Source: Planctomycetota bacterium
GTDB lineage: Bacteria > Planctomycetota > PUPC01 > DSUN01
NCBI GenBank assembly: GCA_035384565.1
Contig: DAOOIT010000060.1
Location: 1 to 34,397 of the forward strand
DNA length: 34,397 bases
Direction of reading: 5' to 3'
Shown here: positions 1-6,984 of the stretch, one piece after another
Layout: every line of letters begins with the position of its first letter
Numbering within the stretch: position 1 is the first letter of the stretch
Notes under the pieces: model-generated
The model's input: only the letters and a program-made list of their open reading frames with translations
What the model was told of the DNA's origin: nothing
The model's database searches: none
Made by a program: the position numbers and the translations under genes

Positions 1-246
1 CCGTCCCACGCTCCCCATCGGCGGCCGCGTGAGGATCGCTGGACCCTGGTGAGCCTGGCACAGGCCCCCCTGCCTTCGACCGACGTTGTGGGCGGCGTGT
101 CCCCACGCCGCGATTGGCATGACGGGGCCTGGCCAGAGCGAGGCCAAGGGCACGTCCCGCCCACAGGCACAGCCCAAGGCGGCTGTGCGGCATCGAACCC
201 GCTGCGCAGGGGCAGGGGCACCTGCCGTTCCTGGTCGCACCCGCGG
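1..246. other. Upstream non-coding stretch, no gene supported
   Basis: No convincing gene is seen here. Frame 1 is open from the edge, but it runs on in the wrong frame through the uracil-DNA glycosylase gene and its translation is low-complexity Arg/Pro/Ala. A short frame-2 tail ends in a TGA at 50-52 and could be the end of an upstream gene, but it is too short to judge. A perfect 8-bp GC-rich stem (92-99 with 104-111, loop TCCC) lies in the middle. It has no T-tract, so I do not call it a terminator. Confidence 0.4.
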
Positions 247-275
247 TTGACCCTCCCGGCCGCGGGCGCTATACT
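247..275 (+). promoter_or_regulatory. Sigma70-type promoter of the uracil-DNA glycosylase gene
   Basis: TTGACC (247-252) and TATACT (270-275) are separated by 17 nt. The expected start of transcription is near 282. That leaves only about 17 nt of leader, which begins at the AGGAAAGGAG ribosome binding site (281-290). Confidence 0.7.
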
Positions 276-298
276 GCGCGAGGAAAGGAGAGCGGCCA

Positions 299-1234
299 GT
301 GGCCAAGGAGCCGGACGTACGCGAGGAGTACGCGGCGCTCGTGCGCGCCGCGGCCGCGCGCCTCGAACTGGAACAGGGCTTCGGCATAGACAGCGCCAGG
401 CTGCCCGCCTTTGCGGCCTGTGCGGATGCCTCGGCGCCGCCCGCGGCGGCCTCGGCGGGGACAAGCCCCTCGACCCGAGCGGCCGCAAGGCCGCCGCGCC
501 CTGCCGCGAAACCCGCGCGCCCCGCCGCGGCGCCCGTGGCCTTGCCGCCCCGGCACGTGGCCAGCACGCCGCCGCCCCCCGTGCAGGCCGCGCCCCTTCC
601 GCCCGCCGAGAGCAGGGCGGGCCTCTTCGACGCCAGGAACTACGATTTCCCGATTCCCGAGGGGCTCTCGAAGGGCGAACAACTGGACTTCTTCGCCAAG
701 ACCATCGCGAACTGCAAGTTGTGCCGGCTCCACGAGGGCCGCACCCAGGTGGTCTTCGGCGTGGGGAACCCCGATGCCGACCTGATGTTCGTGGGCGAGG
801 CGCCCGGCCACGACGAGGATATCCAGGGCGAGCCGTTCGTGGGGCGCGCCGACCAGCTCCTCACCCGGATCATCGAGGCGATGGGCTTCCGGCGGAGCGA
901 CGTCTACATCGGCAACGTCAACAAGTGCCGCCCGCCCAACAACCGCGCGCCATTGCCCGACGAGATGGACGCCTGCCGCCCCTTCCTCCTGCGGCAGATT
1001 GATATCATCCAGCCCAAGGTCCTCTGCCTCCTGGGCGCCACGGCGGTGCGCGGCCTGCTCCAGTCGAAGGAGAGCATCACGCGCCTCCGCGGCCAGTTCA
1101 TCCGCTGGCGCGGCATCCTGGTGATGCCCACGTTCCACCCCGCCTACCTGCTGCGCAACCCCGCCGAGAAGCGCGTCGTGTGGGAAGACGTGCAGAAGGT
1201 GCGCGACGTGGTGCTGGGCAAGCTGGTGGTGTGA
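299..1234 (+). CDS. udg: Family 4 (4Fe-4S) uracil-DNA glycosylase
   Basis: Removes uracil from DNA in base excision repair, in the cytoplasm. The 311-residue product carries the family 4 signatures. Motif GEAPG is at 166-170, the HPAYLL motif at 280-285, and four cysteines are placed as the family's iron-sulfur ligands (C139, C142, C210, C226). The first ~105 residues are an Ala/Pro-rich extension, including a PxPRPAAKPARPAA-like tract. Minimal family members lack it, so it is probably a disordered tail. The GTG start is chosen because AGGAAAGGAG sits 8 nt upstream. The gene is convergent with the glycosyltransferase gene, with only 5 nt between the two stop codons. The family assignment is firm; the role of the N-terminal tail is unknown. 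Confidence 0.95.
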   Translation: MAKEPDVREEYAALVRAAAARLELEQGFGIDSARLPAFAACADASAPPAAASAGTSPSTRAAARPPRPAAKPARPAAAPVALPPRHVASTPPPPVQAAPLPPAESRAGLFDARNYDFPIPEGLSKGEQLDFFAKTIANCKLCRLHEGRTQVVFGVGNPDADLMFVGEAPGHDEDIQGEPFVGRADQLLTRIIEAMGFRRSDVYIGNVNKCRPPNNRAPLPDEMDACRPFLLRQIDIIQPKVLCLLGATAVRGLLQSKESITRLRGQFIRWRGILVMPTFHPAYLLRNPAEKRVVWEDVQKVRDVVLGKLVV

Positions 1235-1239
1235 GGCCG

Positions 1240-2931
1240 TTACGGCTTGGCGTTGGTGAGCACGAAGATCTTGCGGTGCCCGACGCGCTCGTGCGCGACC
1301 TCGCGGAGGCCGAACTTCTCGATCATCCCCTGGAGCTGGACCTCGCGGCCCTCCTTGGCGATCAGCGACAGGGGCCTCCCCGCGCGGAGGGCCTCGCGCA
1401 ACTGCTGCTCCGCGCTCGGGCCATCCTTCTCATCCCGGATCAGGCGAATCCCGGTGCGCCGGGTGAACAGGTTGTAGACGCCCGAGTAGTCGGACTGGTA
1501 GAAGATGATCTCGTAGGGCTCGCGAAGGTAGGGGCCGGCCTCCTCCACGAGGTCGCGGCCCGACTTGAAGCGGTTGAGGATCGGCGTGGCCAGCACGTCC
1601 ACCACCAGCGACAGCGCGAGCATGGCGGCCACGGCGGCCGCCGCGCGGCGGCCCTCGCCGCGTCCGTCGCGCGGCGTCCGAAGCCCCCAGAAGCACGCGG
1701 CGAGGATCAGGCCGCCGCCGAGGCCCGCGCCGAGCCTCACGCCCGGGGTGATGGCCGCCCGCATCTCGGCCTGCACATCCGCGTCCGGAGTCCACCGCAC
1801 CACCGTGGCGTTCGGCTCCAGGGCCGCCGCCACGAAGAAGATGCCCAGCAGGCCCACGAGCACAAACGTCGCCTTCCACAGACCGCGATGGCCCCCGAGC
1901 GCCACCAGCTCGCCCCGGAGCACCGCGACAAGGTACCGGGCACAGAGCAGGCCCACTGCGGGCACGAGGGGCAGCAGGTAGCGCTCGCGCTTGCCCGAGA
2001 ACAGCGAGAAGAAGACAAGCACGCTGAGGAACCAGGCCACGCCCAGGAGGCCCACGGCGTCGCGCCGCGTGCGGCCCACCCTCATGCCCCAGAGCAGGCC
2101 GGGCACGAAGAGCAGGGTCCACGGCAGAAGGAAGACGGGTGCGTAGAGAAAGTAGAAGTAGAAGGGCTGCCAGTGGCTCGCCTCCTCGCCCATTCGTTGG
2201 GCCGTCTGCTGGAAGAGGAGGTCCTGCGTATAGGCCGCTCCCGCCTGGAGGCAGGCGGGGACGACCCACGCCGCGACGAGGGCGAGGCAGAGCGCCGCGC
2301 CGGCTGCGTGCCACCAGCCGCCCTTGTGCACCTCGCGGCGCCGAGCGTAGCCGTAGGCCAGGGGCACGAGCACGGCCACGGCGAGGCCGGGCGGCCCCTT
2401 CGTGAGCACGGCCAGCGCGGCGGCGGCATAGGCCGCGAGCCACCAGCGCCCGCGCCCGGGGCCGCCTTCGAAGGCGCGCACGGCGCACGCGACCGCCGCC
2501 GTGGTAAAAAACGTGAGCAGGGGGTCCAGCACGCCGAACTTGCAGATGAAACCGAAGAGCAGCGTCGTGAGCGTGACGAGGCCGGCCAGGAGGCCGGTCT
2601 CGGGCGCATGGAGCCGCCGGCCCAGGGCGTAGACGAGCAGGGCGGTGGCCGTGGCGGCGAGCAGCGAGACCATCCGGCCCGAGTTGAGCCCGTAACCCAG
2701 GCGCCAGAAGGTTGAGCCGAGCCAGTAGAAGACCGGCGGCTTGTCCGAGTACGGCTCGCCGTTGAGGTGCGGCACCAGGTAGTTGCCCAGCACCACCATC
2801 TCGCGGGCCACCTCGGTGGCCCGAGGCTCGTCAGGATTCCACGGGTCGCGGGTCAACAGCGATGGCGCGAACAAGAGCGCGCTGGCGGCCAGCAGGATCG
2901 CCACTGCCGGACCCGTTCGCCTCAGGACCAC
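1240..2931 (-). CDS. GT39/ArnT-like polyprenyl-phosphate sugar transferase, integral membrane
   Basis: The 563-residue polytopic membrane protein resembles the ArnT/PMT (GT39, GT-C fold) family, which transfers a sugar from a polyprenyl phosphate to lipid A or protein. After a first transmembrane helix (about 8-26) comes the acidic loop motif DPWNPDEPR (29-37) with the D34-E35 pair. The motif YSDKPPVFYW (61-70) follows, with the K-P typical of ArnT. About ten further hydrophobic segments run to residue ~430, and a soluble C-terminal part of ~130 residues follows. The GTG start has AGGAG 9 nt upstream (2941-2945). The acceptor cannot be read from sequence. In this context it could modify cell-envelope glycolipid or secreted proteins. 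Confidence 0.85.
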   Translation of the reverse strand: MVLRRTGPAVAILLAASALLFAPSLLTRDPWNPDEPRATEVAREMVVLGNYLVPHLNGEPYSDKPPVFYWLGSTFWRLGYGLNSGRMVSLLAATATALLVYALGRRLHAPETGLLAGLVTLTTLLFGFICKFGVLDPLLTFFTTAAVACAVRAFEGGPGRGRWWLAAYAAAALAVLTKGPPGLAVAVLVPLAYGYARRREVHKGGWWHAAGAALCLALVAAWVVPACLQAGAAYTQDLLFQQTAQRMGEEASHWQPFYFYFLYAPVFLLPWTLLFVPGLLWGMRVGRTRRDAVGLLGVAWFLSVLVFFSLFSGKRERYLLPLVPAVGLLCARYLVAVLRGELVALGGHRGLWKATFVLVGLLGIFFVAAALEPNATVVRWTPDADVQAEMRAAITPGVRLGAGLGGGLILAACFWGLRTPRDGRGEGRRAAAAVAAMLALSLVVDVLATPILNRFKSGRDLVEEAGPYLREPYEIIFYQSDYSGVYNLFTRRTGIRLIRDEKDGPSAEQQLREALRAGRPLSLIAKEGREVQLQGMIEKFGLREVAHERVGHRKIFVLTNAKP

Positions 2932-2988
2932 GTGCCTGCACTCCTGACTGCCGCGCCGCGAGCCGCTGCAATCACCATACCTCTAACC

Positions 2989-3016
2989 ATCATACTAACA
3001 TGCCGCTCTAGCGCAA
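2989..3016 (-). promoter_or_regulatory. Candidate promoter of the GT39-like gene
   Basis: On the minus strand TTGCGC (3016-3011) and TATGAT (2994-2989) are spaced by 16 nt. This would start transcription about 50 nt before the GTG at 2931. The -35 match is partial. Confidence 0.45.
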
Positions 3017-3033
3017 GACCGGGGAAAGGGTGT

Positions 3034-3271
3034 GGGCCGGAATTGTAGGTGGCGGCGGGAGCTCCGAAGGAGCGAAATGGGATAGCCCAGGGCAACGCCC
3101 TGGGAACAAGACCGCCCCGCGGCAGCCCTGACAGGGCGGAATCGAGAGCTTCTATCTCGCCCCTTCAGGGCTGGACCCGTGGATCCCGCTGAACCCAGGG
3201 CGTTGCCCTGGGCTATCCCATGCGAGCCCTTCAGGCTCCAGAGACCATCACCCTGCCTACAATTCCGGCCC
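3034..3271. repeat. Nested inverted-repeat intergenic element, ~238 bp
   Basis: Three pairs of inverted arms are nested. The outermost is a 16-bp perfect pair (3034-3049 with 3256-3271). Inside it is a 28-bp perfect pair (3077-3104 with 3194-3221), each arm itself containing a CCCAGGGC..GCCCTGGG palindrome. Inside that is a 16-bp near-perfect pair (3123-3138 with 3156-3171). Stretches between the arms are also loosely complementary (for example 3061-3075 with 3224-3240). No plausible protein is encoded; the open frame across it has low coding character. It lies between the divergent GT39-like and tetR promoters. Elements of this style recur in planctomycete intergenic DNA (from memory, not searched). 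It could be a non-autonomous MITE-like element. Confidence 0.8.
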
Positions 3272-3293
3272 AGACCCCCGGGGAAATCGACCC

Positions 3294-3322
3294 TTGACAG
3301 AGCGGACCAGGCAGAGTATAAT
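3294..3322 (+). promoter_or_regulatory. Consensus sigma70-type promoter of the efflux operon
   Basis: TTGACA (3294-3299), a 17-nt spacer and TATAAT (3317-3322) match the textbook consensus exactly. Such a strong promoter fits a gene that is held off by a repressor. The -10 box overlaps the first half-site of the dyads described separately. Confidence 0.9.
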
Positions 3323-3360
3323 GAGGCAAGACTCATTAGATGAGCATATCCTCATCTCAT
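3321..3360. promoter_or_regulatory. Probable TetR-family operator: two dyads overlapping -10 and start of transcription
   Basis: The first dyad is ATGAG-6 nt-CTCAT (3321-3336). The second is GATGAG-6 nt-CTCATC (3339-3356). The TGAG half-sites begin at 3322 and 3341, so the dyads are 19 bp apart, about two helical turns. A third CTCAT (3356-3360) follows. Placement over the -10 box and immediately before the tetR gene suggests autorepression by a pair of dimers. No binding evidence is available. Confidence 0.65.
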
Positions 3361-3391
3361 GAAGTACGCCTCTGGTGATGAGGTGCCGAAC

Positions 3392-4048
3392 ATGGGAGCC
3401 GACGATTCGACGCAGGGGCTGAAGCGTAAGGAACGCGAGCGGCTGGCCCATCGCCAGGAGATTCTGGCGGCCGCGGAACGGGTCTTCGCGCGCAACGGTT
3501 ACCGCGGCGCCACGGTCGAGCAGATTGCCCAGGAGGCCGAATTCGCCGTCGGCACGCTCTACAACTACTTCCCCAAGGGCAAGGAAGAGCTGTATGAGGA
3601 GGTGCTGGCCGGGCTGATCGAGGCGTCGCTGGCAACCTTCCGCGACACCGTGCTGAGCCAGGCCGACCCGGTGGCGGCGGTTGAGGCGCTCATCGAGTTT
3701 CGCGTGCGGATCCTCGACGAGCACAAGGGCTTTGCGCGCGTGGTGTTCCAGACGCCGCTGGCCGAGCAGAGCGACGCCTCGCTCGCCCTGCCGCAGCGGT
3801 GCCTGGCGCTCATCCAGGACGCCAAGGCGGCGTTCACCCGGGTGCTTGAGCGCGGGATCGTCGCCGGCGTGTTCGTGGACGTGGGGGCGGCCAACCTCGA
3901 GCTTTGCCTCCAGGGCATCCTGAACGCCTTCATCGCCAGGTGGCTGATTCACGAGACGCAAGAGCCCGTGGCTCAAAGGGTTGCGGCACTGCGGGCGATT
4001 GTGCTTCGCCTGCTTCTGGCCCGAGGGACTGATGGAGAACGACCTTGA
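3392..4048 (+). CDS. TetR/AcrR-family transcriptional regulator
   Basis: The first gene of the efflux operon is a 218-residue protein with an N-terminal TetR helix-turn-helix. The stretch ILAAAERVFARNGYRGATVE leads into a recognition helix ending VGTLYNYFPKGKEEL, about residues 17-65. An all-helical ligand-binding domain follows. The ATG at 3392 is preferred because GAGG lies 8 nt upstream (3380-3383). An in-frame ATG at 3359 would add 11 residues but has a poor binding site and sits next to the dyads. The stop codon overlaps the TTG start of the next gene. By position it most likely represses this operon and is released by a pump substrate. The inducing ligand is unknown. Confidence 0.9.
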   Translation: MGADDSTQGLKRKERERLAHRQEILAAAERVFARNGYRGATVEQIAQEAEFAVGTLYNYFPKGKEELYEEVLAGLIEASLATFRDTVLSQADPVAAVEALIEFRVRILDEHKGFARVVFQTPLAEQSDASLALPQRCLALIQDAKAAFTRVLERGIVAGVFVDVGAANLELCLQGILNAFIARWLIHETQEPVAQRVAALRAIVLRLLLARGTDGERP

Positions 4049-5481
4049 CGGCCATGTCGCGTGTACGCCTGCTGGCCCTGGCCTTGTCGGCCCTAGCCGT
4101 TGCGGCAGGCGGGTGCATGAACCTCAAACGCTTCCGGGCCGACGTGGCGGCCAGCCGCGAGGCGGCCCTCCAGGCCTGGCAGCAATCGCTGGCCGGGCAC
4201 GACGACCCCTCGCGCCCCACGATTCGGGGCGACCTGTCGCTCGAGGCGGCCCAGATTCTCGCGATGGGCAACAGCAAGCAGCTCCTGGCCACGCTCCAGG
4301 AGAAGGAGATCGCGGCTGGCGCCCTCACGGAGGCCTGGTCCGCGCTGTACCCCACCGCGGCGCTCACGGGCACTTACACGCGGGTGGACCAGGTGTCGAG
4401 CTTCTCAGCCGGGCCGCAGACCATCACGATCGGCAGCCTCGACAACTACTCGTTCGCTCTGGCCCTCCGGCAGCCCGTCTTCCAGGGCGGCGCGATTCGG
4501 GCCGGCATCCGAGCCGCCAAGATCGCCACCCTCGTCGCCGACGAGCAGGTCCGCACCATCGTCCAGGCGGTCCTCTTCCAGACGCGCAAGGCCTACTACG
4601 ACGTGCTGCTGGCCGTCGAACTGGTCAAGGTGAGCGAGCTGGACCTCGATCTCGCAAAGCGGCACCTGGACGACGTTGAGAAGCGCTTCAAGGCCGGCAC
4701 CGCCAAGGAGTACGACGTGCTGCGCGCGCGGGTGGAGATCAGCAACATCGAGGCCGAGCTGATCGAGCGCCAGAACACCGAACGGCGGGGCCGGGCGCAA
4801 CTGCTGCGCATCCTGGGGGTGGCGCAAGGCAGCCAGGTGACCCTCACGGGGAAGCTGGTGCACGAGGCGATCAGCCCCGAGCTCGAGGCGGCCGTGGGCA
4901 AGGCGTTCCGCCAGCGGCCCGAGCTGTTCCTCGCCGAGTTCGCCGTGCGCCTCCAGCATCAGCTCGTGCGTGTGGCCCGCGCCGGCTGGTTTCCCATGCT
5001 GAGCGTGTTCTTCACGGAGACGTACGCCAAGCCCGACCCGCACTCGATGACGAACATCCAGTGGAACGACGCCTGGACGGCCGGGACGAGCCTGGCGTGG
5101 ACCCTGTTTGATGGCTTCAGGACCTCGGCCCGTGTGCGGCAGGAGCGCGCGCGGCTGCGCCAACGGGAGATCGCCTTGCTGGACGCCGAGGAGCAGGTGC
5201 TGCTCGAGGTGCAGGAGGCCCTCCTGAGCGTCGAGGACGCGGAGAAACTGGTCGTGTCGCAGTCGGCCAACATCGAGCGGGCGCGCGAGGGGTTGCGGCT
5301 GGCCGAGGTGGGCTACCGCGCGGGCGCGACCACCGAGGTGGAGGTGCTGGACGCGCGCCAGGCGCTCTCGAAGGCTCAGGCCCTCTACTACCAGGCGCTG
5401 TACGCTCACATGATGACTCGCCTCATGCTCGAGAAGGCGACCGGCGACCTCGAGTCGCGCGGAAAGGAAGCAGGCAGATGA
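4045..5481 (+). CDS. TolC-like outer-membrane efflux protein (OEP family), probable lipoprotein
   Basis: Outer-membrane channel of a tripartite efflux system. It has two OEP repeats (about residues 60-260 and 285-470) rich in long amphipathic helices and ending with the usual YQALYAHMMTRLMLEKATG helix. The N-terminus is a signal peptide ending in AVAAGGC, a lipobox-like site with Ala at -3, so acylation is likely but not certain. Two starts are possible. A TTG at 4045 has GGAG 7 nt upstream and overlaps the tetR stop codon. An ATG at 4054 lies three codons later. The gene overlaps the following adaptor gene by 4 nt (ATGA), which implies translational coupling. Confidence 0.9.
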   Translation: MTAMSRVRLLALALSALAVAAGGCMNLKRFRADVAASREAALQAWQQSLAGHDDPSRPTIRGDLSLEAAQILAMGNSKQLLATLQEKEIAAGALTEAWSALYPTAALTGTYTRVDQVSSFSAGPQTITIGSLDNYSFALALRQPVFQGGAIRAGIRAAKIATLVADEQVRTIVQAVLFQTRKAYYDVLLAVELVKVSELDLDLAKRHLDDVEKRFKAGTAKEYDVLRARVEISNIEAELIERQNTERRGRAQLLRILGVAQGSQVTLTGKLVHEAISPELEAAVGKAFRQRPELFLAEFAVRLQHQLVRVARAGWFPMLSVFFTETYAKPDPHSMTNIQWNDAWTAGTSLAWTLFDGFRTSARVRQERARLRQREIALLDAEEQVLLEVQEALLSVEDAEKLVVSQSANIERAREGLRLAEVGYRAGATTEVEVLDARQALSKAQALYYQALYAHMMTRLMLEKATGDLESRGKEAGR

Positions 5482-6917
5482 AATCCGCGATGAAGGCTCT
5501 CAAGCTGCTGGCGTGGCTCGCCGTCGTCGGCGGCCTGGGCTACTGGGCCGCGGTGCGCGGCTACGCCCGCTACCAGGAGAAGATGGGGCAGGCGAAGGCG
5601 CCCGCCGACAAGGGGCCCTCCGGGCCGGTCCACACGACCGGCGTGAAGGCGCGGGCGCGCGACCTGCGCCGCGTGGCCATGCTCACGGGCACCGTGAAGC
5701 CGATGGCGGAGGTGCGCGTGATGTCGAAGGTCAGCGGCCGCCTCGACGCCCTGCGCCTGCCCGACGGCACGCCGATCGAGCTGGGCACCGTGATCGAGAG
5801 GAAAGACACCCCCATTGCCGTGATTGACCACGATGCCTACGTGGCGCAGGAGAAGCAGGCCGAGGCGACCGTGAAGGCGCTGGAGGCCGAGCTGGTGCGG
5901 GTGAACGCCAAAGCCCGTCCCGAGGAGCTCGCCATTGCGGAGGCCAACGTCAAGGCCGCGCAGGCCGCCCTCGAGAGCGCCCGGGCCGCCGTCGAGGGGG
6001 CCCGGGCCGCCGTCGCCCAGGCCCTCGCCATGCTCAGGAACGCCACCAGCGAGGTCGAGCGCATCCGGAGGCTCTTCGAGGAGAAGGTCGCCACGCAGCA
6101 GCAGCTCGACTCGGCGGAGGCCCAGTTCGCCGTTGCGCGCGAGCGGCATCAGGCCGAGCAGCAGCAGGTGCGCAGCGCCGAGCAACGGGTGCTGAGCGCC
6201 GAACAGCAGCTCCGGGCCGCGCAGGAGCAGCTCGCGCTCACCGAAAAGGGCGCCCGGCAGGAGGACCGCGAGGCCGTGGCGGCCAAGATCGAGCCCGCCA
6301 GGGCCGCCCTCGAACTCGCGCGGATCAACGTCAAGGAATCCACCATCCGGGCGCCCATCGCGGGCGTGGTGGCGGCCAAACACCTCGACGAAGGGAACAT
6401 GGTCTCGCCGGTCACCCCCATCGTGACCCTGATGGATGTGGCCACCGTGAAGGTGGTCGTGGGCGTGGCCGAACGCGACCTGACGTTCGTGCGCGCGGGC
6501 GCGACCAAGGCGACCGTGACCGTGGACGCCTACGGCGGCGAGACCTTCGAGGGCACGGTGCAGAAGGTCAGCCCGGTCGTGGACGAGCGCACGCGCACCG
6601 TGGAGATCGAAGTCCACATTGCCAACGCCGACCGCCGGCTCAAGCCGGGCATGTTCACCCGCGTCGGGCTGCTCCTCGAGGAGCGCAAGGGGGCGACCAC
6701 CATTCCCGACTATGCCATGCTGTGGGAGGACGAGAAGCCGTTCGCCGTGGTCGCCGAGGGCGGCAAGGCGCACCGCCGCGCCCTCAAGCTGGGCCTGGCG
6801 GAGGGCGCCATGGTGGAGGTGCTTGAAGGCGTGAGGCCCGGCGAAACGGTGCTCACGCGCGGCCACCACGGGCTCGAGGACGGCGCCCCTGTCACCGTGG
6901 AGGAGGAGGCGAAGTGA
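5478..6917 (+). CDS. RND periplasmic adaptor (HlyD/AcrA-type membrane fusion protein)
   Basis: The 479-residue adaptor links the inner-membrane pump to the outer-membrane channel. An N-terminal hydrophobic anchor or signal (about 7-26) is followed by the first lipoyl half (LTGTVKPMAEVRVMSKVSGR, from ~68). A long Ala/Glu/Gln-rich coiled-coil hairpin (about 115-285) comes next, then the second lipoyl half with IRAPIAGVVAAKHLDEGNMV (about 291-310). Beta-barrel and membrane-proximal domains containing DERTRTVEIEVHI and LKPGMFTRVGL complete it. The hairpin is long compared with AcrA, which hints at a long reach to the channel. ATG at 5478 overlaps the upstream stop codon, and GGAAAGGAAG precedes it. 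A 67-nt gap with a perfect palindrome separates it from the pump gene. Confidence 0.93.
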   Translation: MKSAMKALKLLAWLAVVGGLGYWAAVRGYARYQEKMGQAKAPADKGPSGPVHTTGVKARARDLRRVAMLTGTVKPMAEVRVMSKVSGRLDALRLPDGTPIELGTVIERKDTPIAVIDHDAYVAQEKQAEATVKALEAELVRVNAKARPEELAIAEANVKAAQAALESARAAVEGARAAVAQALAMLRNATSEVERIRRLFEEKVATQQQLDSAEAQFAVARERHQAEQQQVRSAEQRVLSAEQQLRAAQEQLALTEKGARQEDREAVAAKIEPARAALELARINVKESTIRAPIAGVVAAKHLDEGNMVSPVTPIVTLMDVATVKVVVGVAERDLTFVRAGATKATVTVDAYGGETFEGTVQKVSPVVDERTRTVEIEVHIANADRRLKPGMFTRVGLLLEERKGATTIPDYAMLWEDEKPFAVVAEGGKAHRRALKLGLAEGAMVEVLEGVRPGETVLTRGHHGLEDGAPVTVEEEAK

Positions 6918-6930
6918 GCCGAAGCGAATC

Positions 6931-6968
6931 CCGATGGTCGCGCTTTCGCGCGAAAGCGCGACAATCGG
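6931..6968 (+). promoter_or_regulatory. Perfect intercistronic palindrome before the RND pump gene
   Basis: Bases 6937-6962 are a perfect 26-bp palindrome. It is extended, after one mismatch (6936/6963), by CCGAT (6931-6935) and ATCGG (6964-6968). In mRNA it forms a very stable hairpin that ends 3 nt before the AGGA binding site (6972-6975) of the pump gene. There is no T-tract. It could protect mRNA ends, adjust pump translation, or be a REP-like repeat. Confidence 0.75.
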
Positions 6969-6984
6969 CACAGGACGCCACGCC

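Noticed and set aside
49..1002. Plus-strand open frame at the window start
   Set aside because: It overlaps the uracil-DNA glycosylase in another frame and yields Arg/Pro/Gly-rich low-complexity sequence.
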